Shown here: positions 1 to 12,380 of the stretch, piece after piece | Layout of the letters: every line of letters begins with the position of its first letter | Numbering within the stretch: position 1 is the first letter of the stretch | Source of the DNA: Nepenthes gracilis | Taxonomy: Eukaryota > Streptophyta > Magnoliopsida > Caryophyllales > Nepenthaceae | Direction: 5' to 3' | NCBI GenBank assembly: GCA_033239525.1 | Contig: BSYO01000005.1 | Span: 25,836,519-25,900,518, forward strand | Length of the DNA stretch: 64,000 bases | Notes under the pieces: model-generated | Seen by the model: only the letters and a program-made list of their open reading frames with translations | Databases searched by the model: none | Told to the model about the DNA's origin: nothing | Made by a program: the position numbers and the translations under genes

Positions 1-560
1 AGGTTATCGTACGGATTAGGGAGCCTTCGGATTCCTAAGCGTGCGATCGCTCCGGAAGAAGAGTCCGGTCTCCATCTCTGTGAACCTGGACCTGCACAAC
101 ACAAACAACAAACAAGAGGTCAAGGGTCCGGCAGGATTTCTCCCACCGAGGCCGCTCCGACGCTCAAGTCAGCAAGTTCCCGCAATAAACGGAAATGGCG
201 CACGCTAAGGTGGTGCGTGGAGAAATGCTGTGAAGCGAAAGAGGTGCTTGTGCGGTGATGTGGAGAAATGCAATGAGCAGGTGATGGAAAGCCTGGCTTC
301 CTTAGTGCACCGCAGTGGGTGGCTATCTTTCCCGTGATCTCAGAGGATGCTGGGATGGTGAGCGAGTCAGCTAGATGAGGTAATGCTCTGTCTCGACTCG
401 TCACTCTCGTGTTTTAGAGAAGAGGGAAGTAGATGATTAAGGATGCTAGAAGCTGAGTTCCACAGAGATCCAAGATTGATCAAAGGTTCAAATGCTGGGA
501 TTGATCGTCACTATCGTGAGCCCCTATTTAATGCGGCGGCGCCAGCGTGGACCCTTGCCA
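1..560 (-). mobile_element. Partial LTR of a Tat-like Ty3/gypsy element (family B), minus orientation
   Basis: Bases 1-400 match the LTR at 34395-34800 segment by segment: the 'tacggattag' block near the start, the 'gatttctcccaccga' block at about 137 and 'ctcaagtcagcaa' at about 162. By comparison with that copy, its outer end lies about 18 bases left of the window. A TATA-like ATTAAATAGGGG at about 525 reads on the minus strand, as in the other copy. The part that should lie beyond the TATA box is missing, because the antisense ORF promoter starts by about 700. It is the 3' LTR of an element read right to left, now a fragment. The family assignment rests on resemblance to the other copies here. 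Confidence 0.55.
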
Positions 561-707
561 GGCTGCTGAAGGGTCGCGCCCGTTAGCCTGGCGCCTAGCC
601 ATCATTGCAATTGATTGAGATCCTGCGGTGCGTTTTGATGCCACCACGTGTCCCTATCTCCAGAGGCGGTGACGTTTCGGTTTCCCGCCTCTTGGCTTGG
701 TGTCGTC

Positions 708-715
708 TATTTAAA
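708..715 (+). promoter_or_regulatory. TATA box of antisense accessory ORF
   Basis: TATTTAAA lies 78 bases upstream of the ATG at 786 and reads opposite to the adjacent LTR. The same spacing (82 bases) is seen at 37794 before the ATG at 37876. Inference from spacing and recurrence. Confidence 0.4.
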
Positions 716-785
716 CCAGACGACGATTGCTTCCTTCCTTCCGCTGATTTCTTCTCCCTTTATTCCTGTGGTTTTCGAGAGACAA

Positions 786-1370
786 ATGGCTGCGAAAGTA
801 GAGAGCTCTTCCTCTTCTCACGTTTCTAGAATGGTGCGTCATGGTGTCCGCAATACCAAGTCGGTTTTGACTGAGGCGTACATAGCCTCTCTTAGGGTAG
901 ATTATGCGATTCCTGACAACCTGAGTTCCCGTGTTCCCAGCGCTCAGGATAGAGCCAACGCCCCCCCAGAGGGCTTTATTACGGTATACGAACATCATTT
1001 GCGGGGGGGCTTCGTTTTTCGTTGAATTGCACGTTGCATGCAGTGGTCGAAGCGCTAGGAGTCCCATTGGCAAGGCTTCACCCTAACGCCTTGCGCTATC
1101 TGGTATCTCTGTGCGTCTTCGCCCTTATGCACCAGTGCTCCTTCGATGCGAAGGTGGCAAGGATCATTTTTCGGGCCACGGAGTCGGAGGATTGGATATC
1201 GCTTTCCCCCAAGGGGGGGTACAGCCTTCGCGGCACACTATTTCTGACAAAAAGATTTGTACCAGTAAGTTCGTCTGCCATCATCATTGAGATGTATCAT
1301 TCAAGGTTCTTGCTGCATCATATATTTTTCTTCAAATATGGACTTGTTTGTCTATTTTATAGACACCAAA
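786..1370 (+). pseudogene. Antisense accessory ORF of a Tat-like element, Transposase_28-type domain, frameshifted and truncated
   Basis: The ATG at 786 opens a Ser-rich N-terminus, then a domain containing PPEGFITVYEHHLRGG (ending near 1010). A frameshift at about 1005-1030 moves the frame to one that continues with VEALGVPLARLHPNALRYLV and a KVARIIFR segment, ending near 1260. This is the plant 'putative gypsy type transposon' domain (PF04195 family, by recognition). Matching segments occur at 24209-23780 (minus) and 37876-38280 (plus). The rest of the protein is missing: the sequence becomes AT-rich with an A tract at 1380. It lies opposite in orientation to the LTR at 1-560, as in Tat elements with an antisense ORF between pol and the 3' LTR. 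Biochemical function unknown. Confidence 0.6.
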
Positions 1371-1942
1371 TTAGTGCCAAAAAAAAAAAAAAATTATGGG
1401 GAAGGTCGTTGGAAAGGCCACAAATTGTGCAGTTTGTTGATCCAATCAATTTTAGTTTTTTCCCCAAAATGATATTAAAATATTATAGATTTAACAATTT
1501 TTTTTTGTAATAATTGTAAATTAAAATATATATTTTTCAATTTGAGTGTGATGATAATGGCTTCAAACATGTAACTAAGCTAGACTTATATAAAAGGAAT
1601 GTGAGTAAAGTTTTGCAAAGCAATGACTAACTCTTCAAATGTTCAATTTTTGAAAATAAAAATAGGTACAAATTAGAACATTAAGCTTTATAATAAGCTT
1701 ATTAGAACAATGTTAGGTTGATTCATATCTTTTAATGTATATTGTTTCATAACTTAACACCAAAAAAAAAAAAAAAAATCACTCTCTAATTTTTCAAATT
1801 TGAAACAATAAATAGGATTGTATATTAATTTAGCCAAATATCACATAATAGTTTGTTAAAGATCCAAAAGGAAAAAAAAAAACAGATCAAATTTCTTTTT
1901 ATATAATCTTGAGTTAAGGAGAGTTAGCAAACAAGCTTATAT
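1371..1942. other. AT-rich intergenic sequence
   Basis: Homopolymer A and T runs at about 1380, 1500 and 1765, with no coding signal. It ends at the copia insertion site. Confidence 0.6.
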
Positions 1943-2817
1943 TGTTGGGGTCACTCCGTTCTAGGAATGTGTTCGCGGACTTATACGGCGATATGGTCCA
2001 CAAACTTATGTCTATGAATTATTTGCAGACTTGTGGCCAAGTCGAGTGCAGATTTTGAAAATGGATAGGAACCTTAATATAATGTCCAAGAACTTTCCTC
2101 TTTTAAAGAATGAGGATTTTGGGCAATACCCAGAGGCATAATTGGAGGTCCGCGATCTTGGAGGTCCGCAGTCTTGGAGGTTCGAGAACTTGAATGCAGT
2201 ATGGATATGTGGAAGACAACTCAGAAGATTTACTGTACACATGAGATCTGAAAATATGCGCGCAGTCTTTACAGATTGGTAGGGTGTTTTATACAGAACT
2301 GACAATCTGCAAAAACATTGCTGATATGCAGGTTGTCAGGCGGCCACCTGTACAGGTGTCCTCCACGTTGGCATGGCTGTTGCCTTCAACAGCTCGTGCA
2401 TACATATATTTGTAATTGATTGCTATGGCGTTTTGAGAAAAAAAAAGAAAGAAAAGAAAGCAGTGCTGTGTGTGAGAACACTAAACGAGAGAAGTGTAAG
2501 GATATTTTTGGGAGAGAAGAGTAAAGTGTAATTGAGAGCTATGAGTTTGTGTGCTCTATTCTTCATCTTCGTCTCTAAGAAGGCTTGTGTAACTGCATTG
2601 TTCCTGTAACCAGCTCCCAGGCATAGTAGATACATTTGTGGATTGAAATCCTGTGGTTTTTCCCTTACTTGGAAGGGTTTTTCATGTAAAATTCGGTTGT
2701 GTTCTTCTTCACCACTTTATCTCTCCTTATTGCTAATTCTGTTTGAGTGGCTGTGTGTGTGTGGAGACGTGAGTGTCGTCTCGCCGTCTGACAGTCATTC
2801 TTCCTTTTGCGCTAACA
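1943..2817 (+). repeat. 5' LTR of copia element
   Basis: It begins TGTTGGGGTCACTCC and ends CGCTAACA immediately before the primer site. It aligns with 6855-7679 over its whole length. Confidence 0.92.
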
Positions 2818-2819
2818 AG

Positions 2820-2833
2820 TGGTATCAGAGATA
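2820..2833 (+). other. Primer binding site, initiator tRNA-Met type
   Basis: TGGTATCAGAGATA starts 3 bases after the 5' LTR. Its first 11 bases fit the classic plant copia site complementary to the 3' end of initiator tRNA-Met. Confidence 0.85.
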
Positions 2834-2872
2834 GGTTGGTTCTTTGTCCAAGGACGTTTGTTGAACGTTGTT

Positions 2873-3754
2873 ATGAAGATTGACAGTAAGATGGTTTGTC
2901 TGAATGGCACAAACTCTGACACTTGGCAAAGCAAGATGTCAGACTTGTTGTTTGTCAAATTCATGCACAATTCGGTATTCACCACTCAAAAGTCAGAGGC
3001 AAAGTCAGACGAGAAATGGGCGCTAGAGCACAAGCAGGTATGTGGCCACATACGGCAGTTTGCAGACGATAACGTGTATAACCACGTTAGGAGCGAAACG
3101 AATGCCAAGACTCGTGGGAAATCTTTGGAGAAGTTGTACACCTCCAAGACTTGCAACAACAAAATCTACCATTTGATGAAGTTGATGCAGATTAGGTATA
3201 AGGATAGCTTGTCCGTTATCGATCACGTGAATGAGTTTCAAGGTTGTATGGACCGGTTAAGTGGCTTGGGTATCAATTTTGAAGATGAGGTGCTAGGTTT
3301 GTGGCTCCTGACAACCCTGCCAGACTCATGGAAGGTGATGAGAATCACTATTACCAATACAGCTCCTGATGGCATTGTGACCCTAGAGATGGCCAAAGGA
3401 ACCGTGCTGAATGAGGAAATAAGACGATGGTCTCAAGGGACCTCGACTTCTCAGCCCTTCGAAGTACTTGTGACAAAATCACGGGAAAGGAGTCAAAGCC
3501 GTGGATAGAAATTCGAAGAAAATGGTCAGAGCAAGTCTTGGTCAAGATACCAAAAGATGGAGTGCTATCATTGTAAAAAGCAGGGACACATTAAAATGTT
3601 TCGTTATAAGTGGAAGCATAAAAATGTTAAAAAGGAGAAAGGCAAAAAGGGACGTGGTGAGGAAAAGTCCTCGGTCTCTGTTGTTATTGGGCCTGATCTC
3701 CTTCTGACTTGTGAATTCGATGACATTGTAAACTTGGCTGAACAAGAGATCGAC
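2873..3754 (+). pseudogene. copia gag with zinc knuckle, broken
   Basis: The capsid-type polyprotein begins MKIDSKMVCLNG at 2873, a typical copia gag start (UBN2/gag-polypeptide family). The frame stops with TAG at 3506 but continues in the same frame through a basic linker to a CCHC knuckle at 3559-3600. There the pattern is C-x2-C-x4-H, but the fourth ligand is Arg (CGT) instead of Cys (TGT), so zinc binding is probably lost. A second in-frame TAG lies at 3755, just before the protease. Family and order are well supported; the product is not functional. Confidence 0.85.
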
Positions 3755-3757
3755 TAG

Positions 3758-4970
3758 GTGATGGATTCTGGTGCATCCATCCACGTCACCTCTAGAAGGG
3801 AGCTCTTTACTTCTTACACTCCGAGTGCTTTTAGAGTGTTGAAGATGTGTAACATGGAAACATCCAGAGTAGTCGGCCATGGTGACGTGTCTCTTACTAC
3901 CAATAGTGGAGCCCGACTGATCCGGAAGGACGTCCGACGTATCCCTAACATTCGAATGAATATCATCTCAGTTGGAAGACTGGATGATACTAGCTTCTAT
4001 AATGCCTTTTGTGTCGGAGGATATAAACTGACCAGGGAGTCTCTTGTAATTGTCCAAGGAAAGGTGTCAGGTCTTTATGTGTTGCAGTCAAATGCTGAGG
4101 TCGGAGAAGTCAACGCCACCAGTGATGTGAAGTCCTCGGACTTGTGGCACAGGAGATTGGGCCACACGAGTAAGAGATGAATAAGTCATCTGGTAAGGAA
4201 GGATCTCATTCCAAAAATGGATGAGGACAGATTAAAGACATGCTCTCATTGCATGGTGGAGAAGTAGAGGAGAGTCTCTTTTCATGGAGACTCATCTTTC
4301 AAAAGGTTTGAAATACTTCAGCTTGTTCACACCGATGTCTACGGACCATTTAAGGAATAGTCTTTTAGATGAGTATAATACTTTGTCTCCCATATTGATG
4401 ACTGTTCGAGAAAACTGCAGATATTTCCACTTAAGTCTAAAAATCAGGACTCCAAAATTTTTGAGCAATTCCATACTCTTGTTAAACCTGAGACGGAGAA
4501 AAAATTAAAAGCCGTCCGGAGTGAAACTAGTGGAGAATATATTGAGACCTTTAATGCCTTCTGTAGGTGACATCGCATTAGACATCAAAGGACACCACCA
4601 AAGATGCCGCAATTAAATGGCGTAGCCAAGCGTATGAACCACACATTAATGGAAAAGGTCAAGCGCCTGCTGTCCGAGGCAAAGCTCCCAGGATCCTTTT
4701 AGGCCAAGGCCCTAAAGACTGTGACCCATGTGATCAGTAAGTCGCCCAGTAAGCCTTTGAATGGTGAGGGGCTAGAGAAGATTTGGACTGGAAGGGAGCC
4801 AACCTATAACCATCTTCAGACTTTTAATTGTTAGGCTTTTGTTCATATCTCGAGAGATGAGAGAAGTAAGTTTGAGCCAAAGATGAAACAATGCATCTTT
4901 TTAAACTATGGTGAAAATGAACTTGGATACAAATTTTATGATTAAGCAGAGAAGAAACTTGTTTGATCAC
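3758..4970 (+). pseudogene. copia protease and integrase region, broken
   Basis: The aspartic protease active site reads MDSGASIHVTS at 3761. It is followed by the pre-integrase segment LWHRRLGHTS near 4141. After a TGA at 4178 the same frame continues with integrase-like pieces: a CSHC pair near 4243, HTDVYGPF near 4330 (first catalytic Asp) and a DDCSR segment near 4400. Several TAG/TAA/TGA codons interrupt it at 4265, 4360-4370, 4563 and 4700. Protease and integrase would process the polyprotein and insert the cDNA. Here no open frame spans either enzyme. Confidence 0.82.
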
Positions 4971-4975
4971 GTGAT

Positions 4976-6840
4976 GTGGTCTTTATTGAAGAGGCGACCA
5001 TTGAAGATGTTGGGAAAAAAAGAAAAGCTTTATCTGACATTGGCCGGACAGACAAAGTAAGTGTTGAAATTGTCCGTCCGATACCTCCTAAGTCCGAGGA
5101 CAATGACAGTGGAATGGCCGAGGAGGATAATAAAATAGACATGGCACCAAACAAAGATGAGGATGATGTTACTCCTCATCAGGCCGAGGAGGTTCCTGTG
5201 CGACGATCTTCGAGAGAAAGACGTCCGTTCATCTGTTTCCCATCCAGTGAGTCCGTCCTACTCACTGATATAAGTGAGCTCGAAGACTTTGATGAGGCTG
5301 TGAAAATGACATACAAGGAGAAATGGTTGGAAGTAATGAAAGATAAGATGACTTCATTGCATGAGAACAACATTTTCGAGTTGGCCGAGCTGCCCAAGGA
5401 GAAGAGAGCCCTCAAGAACAAGTGGGTCTTTCAATTGAAGAAGTTCGAGGACACCGAGCAGCCAAGGTACAAGGTATGGCTTGTTGTGAAAGGTTTCAAT
5501 CAGTGCAAAGGTGTAGATTTTAATGAAATCTTTGCATCTGTGGTAAAAATATTCTCGGTCCGTGTTGTACTTGGTTTGGCGACTATTCTAGACTTAGAGA
5601 TAGAGCAATTGGACATTTGGACAGCATTCCTCCACAGTGATCTTGAAGAGGAGATCTATATGGAGTAATCGAAAAGGTTCAAGGTCAAGAGAAAGGAAGG
5701 TTTAGTGTATCTTTTGAAGAAGAGCCTGTACGGACTAAAATAGGCTCCCAGACAGTGGTATAGGAAGTTTGAGTCTATCATGATCGGATAAAAATACCAT
5801 AAGACTACTTCTGACTACTGTGTTTTTTTGCAGAGATTTTTTGAGGACGACTTTGTCGTCCTTCTCCTCTATGTGGACGACATGCTGATTATCGGATGAA
5901 ACAATGCTCGAATCAAGGAGCTAAAGGAACAATTAGGACAATCATTTTCTATGAAAGAACTAGGACCGGTAAAGCAGATTCTCGGAATCAAAATCTTTCG
6001 TGATCGAAAGAACAAGAAGCTCTGGTTCAGGAGAGCTATGTTGAAAAGACGCTACAGTGCTTTAACATGGGCAAGTCTCAGCTAGTGAGCTCTCCACTGG
6101 CTAACCACTTCAGGTTGAGTAGGAAGTAGTGTCCGTCCTCGAATATAGAAAAAGTCTGGATAAGAAGTGTACCATATTCATTAGCGGTTAGCAACTTGAT
6201 GTACGCGGCCGTTTGTACAAGGATGGACATTACTCATGCGGTCGATACTGTCAATAGATTTCTTTCAAATTCAGGGATGGAGCATTGGTCTGCTGTGAAA
6301 TAGATTCTTAGATACTTCCGAGGAACTTCAAAGATGTGTCTAAAATTTAGAGAAGAGAATTTTCAGTTAGTTAGTTACACAGACGCAGACATGGCCGGAG
6401 ACATTGACTCTCAAAAATCTACCTTCGGGTATTTGGTCAAATTTACCGAAGAAGCAGTTTCTTGGCAATCAAAGCTACAAAGGTGCGTCACACTTTCTAC
6501 TGCGGAGGCCGAGTTCATTGTTGTGACTGAGGCCAGCAAAGAAATATTGCGGATGAAGATGTTCATTTAAGAGTTGGGTCTGAGGCAAGAAAAATATATG
6601 GTGCTTTGTGACAACCAAAGTGTCATCCACTTGTGTAAGAACTCCTCAGTCCATTCGAGATCGAAGCACTTTGACGTTTGATATCACTGGGTGAGAGATA
6701 TTATTGATGAAGGGCTGCTGTCAGTTGAAAAGGTCCAGTCGGATGAGAATGAGCCAGACATGATAATCAAAGTTTTACCTAAGAGAAAGCTTAAGGCTTG
6801 CTGTAATATCACTCGGCTGACCAATTTTATTCCCACTCGG
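4976..6840 (+). pseudogene. copia reverse transcriptase and RNase H, broken
   Basis: The reverse transcriptase opens with the KWLEVMKDKMTSLHENNIFE block near 5320 and continues through KNKWVFQLKK and the VVKGFNQ segment to a stop at 5666. The YVDD catalytic motif is at 5870-5881. In the conserved SLYGLK-APRQW segment near 5735 the Gln is TAG. The RNase H domain starts near 6340 and carries SYTDADMAGD near 6372 and LSTAEAEF near 6496. A frameshift lies between the two domains, and a conserved Arg before YHW is TGA near 6679. Copia order (integrase before reverse transcriptase) is confirmed. Confidence 0.85.
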
Positions 6841-6854
6841 TCATGAGGAAAGTT

Positions 6855-7679
6855 TGTTGGGGTCACTCCCTTATGGGAATGTGTCTGTGGACTTATGTCC
6901 ATGAATTATCTGCGGACTTGTAGCAAAGTCGAGCGCAGATTCTGAAAATGGATGCGGACCTTAATGTAATGTCCGAGAACCTTCCTTTATTGAAGATTGA
7001 GGATTTTGGGCAATATTCGGAGGCATAATTAGAGGTCCGCGGTTTGGGAGGTCCGCAGACCCGAATGCAGTATGCATACATGGAAGATAACTCAGAAGAT
7101 TTATTGTGCACATGAGATCAGAAAATATGGGCGTTGTCTTTACAGATTGATGGGCCGTTTTCTATAGAACCGACAATCTGTAGAAATGTTGTAGATGTGC
7201 AAGTTGTCAAGCAGCCACCTGTACGGGTGTGCTCCACGTTGGCATAGTTGTTGCCTTCAATAGCCCATGCATACATATATTTGTAATTGATTGCTATGGC
7301 ATTGTGAAAAAAAAAAAAAAAAGCTACGCTGTGTGTGAGAGCACTGAACGAGAGAAGTGTAAGGATTTTTTTGGGAGAGAAGAATGAAGTGTAATCGAGA
7401 GTTGTGAGTTTGTGTACTCTGTCCTTCATCTTTGTCTTTGACGAGGCTTGTGTAACCGTGTTGTTCCTGTAACCAGCTCCCACGCGTAGTGGATACATTT
7501 GTAGATTGAAATCCTGTGATTTTTTCCTTACTTTGAAGGGTTTTTCATATGAAATTTGGCTATATTCTTCTTTTCCACTTTATCTCTCCTTATTGCCGAT
7601 TCTGTCTGAGTGGCTGTGTGTACGAGGATGTGAGTGTCATCTCACCGTCCGACTAGTTACTCTCCCTTTTGCGCTAACA
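6855..7679 (+). repeat. 3' LTR of copia element
   Basis: It starts TGTTGGGGTCACTCC after a purine-rich stretch (ATGAGGAAAG, 6843-6852, probable polypurine tract) and ends GCGCTAACA, followed by the TATAT duplication. Confidence 0.92.
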
Positions 7680-9767
7680 TATATTTGATATAATTTTATA
7701 AGATTATATCTGACTTGATAGAATTTTATGCACTTTGATTGAGCTTAAATTTGAATTTAGATGAAATTTTAAAATTATATAATTAAGTTTGGGTTAGACT
7801 TATTGTGCCCAATCCCAAATTCAATCTATATATTAGATTTAGAAATCCCTCTCTATATATTGATTCTCAATAATTTTTTTTTTTAAATTGTCACAACAAC
7901 AAATATAAAGGTAAGAAAGGGTAATCTTTCTCTTTCATTATCATCCCATTAATATTTGGTAATGACTTTTTAACATTTGGTGTGAATTTAAAAATAAGAA
8001 CTACTTAAATCAACCCATTATTGCTCGGCTAACTCTTTTTTGTATTTTCCTACTCTGAATCTCTCTATAAAATACTTGAAGATTTGAATTGTCTTTGTAT
8101 TCCTTTTCCCACTTAAATAAGGAATGAAACAAAACTTACTTCGTACCTTTGTATTAATTTATCTTAGTTTTACCTAATTATTTAACCTTTTATGCTACGC
8201 TTTTTTTTGACAAAGGTCTTATGTCCAAGAAAACTCATCAAATTGAAATTTTGACATATTGAAGAAATAAAAAATAGATTCGATTATAGAACAAAATTAT
8301 TTGAAAATAATAATAACAAAATAGAGAATGAAACGTAAAAGAACTTGGCCGTAGATTAAGAGATTCAAAAGTTTTATACTAAAAGTTAAGTAAGAAATTA
8401 TGTTCTAGGACTTATCATGCCGTAATACACAATAAATCAAAAGTTTTCCACATATGTGGCATAAGAAAACTCAAACTAACCTTAGCTCTTAACCACCAAG
8501 AACAAAATGAGTTGTGTTGTTGCATTAAGTTCGACATTTATCTTGATCATCCACACCAAAAAAAAAGACACAAAAAATCATGTTAATTAATAACTATTTA
8601 ATTTATATATTTTCAATACAGTTATAACCATATATGGGATATATTTGGTAAACTATAGTTGGAGTGAGGTGTCTGGAGGTTACGATTATGATGTTCTAAT
8701 AAATATCAACTATTTCATCCCTTTGACAAAAAATGAGTTGTGAACAGCATTAGATCTTCCACAAGTAACTGCTGTCTAGAAGAATCCATCTCCTCAGCAA
8801 CATTTGAAGAGAGGAAAGACAGTACGAGACCGATATTGGCTTTGTTCGTGCTATTCGGTACAAATGTCTTAGTTAAGACGACAAAATTGCAAAAAAAGAG
8901 GGGGTTGCAATGGTTGTAGAAATGATAATGCTAAAAACAAGTAAATAAAGGAGCATTGAGATAATATAGAGGGATATTTCTGAGAAAATATTGATAAGTA
9001 ATTTCAAAAAATATATCATTGAAAATAGGTACATCAAAAAATACAAATACTTTTTCTAAATCACTACAATTCATGGTTAACACCAATCATACGGCAAATT
9101 AATTTTTGGCTGAGAACCGTAGGAGGATGCTAACATTCATAATTAAATCTAATAATATGCACACAGTTGAATTAATAAGAAATTATTTTGTTGAATGCCG
9201 TTATCAAAAGCGTTGCCCTTTATTGTGTATAATAAATTATTATATCATTAACATTATTGTGTGGTTATTTACTCAAAATCAATTGATTAAATTTGGTCAA
9301 TTTTGATTGGATTTTGGTTTGGGTTTGGATTGGGCGGCTCTTCGGTCTAATGGCCGTCCTTCTTTTATATGGCAGTTGCATGCTGTGGCCACACCTATCT
9401 GCATCCTCATACTACCACTTTAAGTTACTTGTAGCTTGCTTGTATAATTTTCATTTTGAACTAATAATTATTTGATGAGTTATATGATATTTGGGAGAGT
9501 AGAATAAAATTATTTTTAGCTTTTGGATTTGGATTCAGTATTAGAGATTACTTGATATATTTATTATATTAGAATAAGTATTTATTCTTTAAAAAATTTA
9601 AAATAATTAAAAATATATAAATTATGTAATATAGTAAAAAGGAACAGTAAATTGATCAAATTTTCAAATAAAATAGACAAGTGTATAGGAACAAGGTCAT
9701 TTGACTTTGTTATTACTAAATAATATGATGTAATTTTTTTAGAATTTATATTTTTAATGATTGAAAT
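7680..9767. other. AT-rich intergenic region without recognised genes
   Basis: Only short chance reading frames and homopolymer runs. No repeat structure or family motif was recognised. Confidence 0.55.
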
Positions 9768-12380
9768 TGTAATGTATAGGTCCCCGAACATCGTAAATAC
9801 GGATAATTAAATTAATATGATTAAAATTAAACTTAATACATTTAAAAAAATTAACTTTTGGGACCATGGGCCGGATTAGTGGAGTTGGCCCGCCGGGCGC
9901 CTGAACCAGAGGGCTAGCGCTTGTCGGGTGCTCGAGCGCCAGCCTGTGATTTAAGCGGTCGAGGAATTTTTTACTTAGCCATTTTCGGCCATTTCCAGAG
10001 AGAAGAGAGAGAGAGGGAGGAGGAGAAGAGAGAAAAAAGAGAATCCGAGATTTTCAAATCCGTTTCCAAACTCGAGCCAGTTAGAAAAGTGATAAATCAG
10101 GTCGAGGCAAGTACACTCATACTCGCCTCTTTCATTTTCTTACACTTTTATTCCATTTTCTTCAGGTATCTTCGTTTCGATACCCGAATAAACTTATATT
10201 TTGGGTTGTGCATAACCTAAACATGGTAATACATCGATTTCCTATCCAAATATCAAGTTTTGAGTGGTATTTCGCAACCCAGAAACCCTAACCCCCCACG
10301 GTATTGTTCATTTACGCTCTGGCCATTTTTACCCACACATTTTTAGAGTTTTATCTAATTTGGGACTACAATAACATTACCCATGTCTTGTATAAGTTAA
10401 TTTACGGTTGGATATCTACTTTGATGGTTTTACGTGAAAACCTGTTTGTCAGAACCCTATGATGCGATCGGACCATATTTGATCAATTATTTCGAGTTTA
10501 ATGCATGAGTTAGCTTTAATTATAAGTTACCCATGTTTTGAATATGAAAATTTATCAGTTGGGTGATCGATTCCAAGGTTTAACACATTTTCGGACACGA
10601 AACCCAAAACTTGTGCCCCGGAGGAGTTCACTGATTAAATGGGGTTTTATGTATAAATTGGTTTTAGAATATTATTACCCCCACCATGAATATGTTAATT
10701 TATTAATTGGATGTCCGAATTTATAGTTTTATAGGGTTTTATGCTTCCTGGAACCCTAACAATGCCCCCTTAGGGCTATCCGAATTGACCATAAATTCAT
10801 GCATGGATCTAGCGTCAGGAATTATATAACGTGCTTTTGGGAAAGTATTTGAGGCTTAGACACTGAAAAGTTATGTTCGGCCTTTGGTGGTAAGAGTTCT
10901 TTATTTAATCCAAGCCTTATGAACATTTATGCATATGTCACAAAAATGTCACATGAATATGTTCCAAAAATCATATCATGAAGCAATTATGAAATGATTG
11001 TCAATCGAAAACCATATAATCCTATTTGGTATAAAATGAAAATGAATTCATAAATCCCCCAAGCTCCAAAGAAGAATTATGTATGAACTATGAACACGTG
11101 AGTAATCAAACTTAAGAAAAATATGAAAATATGAACCTAAATAAGTTTAACAGAAAAAGAACTAAGAAAGGATATTCTACAATTAAGCGATAAATTGAAG
11201 AGCTGGTTCTTAAAACTAAGAATAAAGAACTGATAAAAATATGAAACACTCCCCAATAGAGTGGGAATGAAGGATTATGAATAAAGAATTATGTGTTTAA
11301 AAGTAGAATTTTTTAAAGAATAAGAAACTAAGAACTTGGACAGAGGATTGGATAGCATACTTTGGCCTGCCATTGATATTATAGTGGAGACTCAATGAAT
11401 ACTCTGGCCGCATATCTTGGCCGTTTATTGGACCGGGTGATATTCTTTGGCAAGCTTTAATATACTGTAGTGGAAGTCATTGTCTGTTATGAATGCCGCT
11501 TGAGGCATATAGTTATGGCTCTGTCTATAGTGCTGATATGTAAACGGCTCCCTCTGAATCGAGAATAGGAGGATATCGGCCTTAGATTATGTGGATTGAA
11601 TATAATTTAGGTAACAACCGACTGCTCCTTTGGTCAGTAAGGCTAACTAGCCCCGATCCTCAACAAAATAAGTTTCGGCAATGAACTGATAATTAAGAAA
11701 ATGACAATGAAATGAACCAAAGGAATATAGAATGAATCATAAAAATATTCCTTTATAAATTATGAACTATAATCTCATATGCACATCTGTCCTTCATGTA
11801 TGTATTATTATGTTTCAAATATAAAATTATGTATATCCTTGATATATATATATATATATATGTGCCTTGCTAAGTTTTTGACTCACCATTACTATTTTTC
11901 TCCCTTCAGATAAGTATGAGTTGTACCCATTGAGACAGGGTAAAAGATTTAAGTCGGCTAGGTATTGAAGACGATGGCAAACGACCTTATGGACTTAGCT
12001 ATGAAGATTTGTGTTGGTTTTTTTTTATATAGTTATATGATGATAATATACCCATAGTGTAGTTTCCACTATATTGATGAATGTATATTTTTTTTGCAAG
12101 AATTTATAGTTGGTTTTAGGTTTCTAGTAGCTTCTCTCTGGGTCTGATATTGTATCCTGAGATATAACGTTTGAGCCACTAAATGATTGTAGCAGTTTCT
12201 AGGATTCTGTGTTGGTTTGTTGTGTTGTTTGGATGTTGGGGTTAATACTTATGGATTTTTGATATTGTTGCAATTATATATTTGATGTACAGGATTATAA
12301 TATGTGTTTTATATTTAGCTAACATTTATATTACAGTCGAAACTCCGTTAGATTTTCAATTGAAAATAAGGTATGCCACA
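9768..12380 (+). repeat. 5' LTR, about 2.6 kb
   Basis: It aligns with 14653-17285 over its whole length: the GC-rich block near 9865-9960, the GA-rich leader near 10000, the AT microsatellite near 11851 and the terminal 'gtatgccaca'. Confidence 0.85.

Larger units (their letters stand above)
1943..7679 (+). mobile_element. Complete, decayed Ty1/copia LTR retrotransposon (Tnt1/Tork-like)
   Basis: Two LTRs, each TGTTGGGG...GCTAACA, bound a 4.0-kb internal region with a tRNA-iMet type primer site. The gene order is copia type: gag, zinc knuckle, protease, integrase, reverse transcriptase, RNase H. Both flanks are TATAT (1938-1942 and 7680-7684), a perfect 5-bp target duplication, so this is a single intact insertion. 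The protease and pre-integrase region (DSGAS, then LWHRRLGHTSKR) resembles Tnt1-type elements. All genes carry in-frame stops and some frameshifts, and the LTRs differ in length (875 and 825 bp) with many substitutions, so the element is old and cannot encode its own proteins. Confidence 0.93.

Noticed and set aside
9921..10220. Frame of 99 codons with a Glu/Arg-rich stretch
   Set aside because: It is the GA-rich leader of the 5' LTR; the 3' LTR copy does not preserve it.
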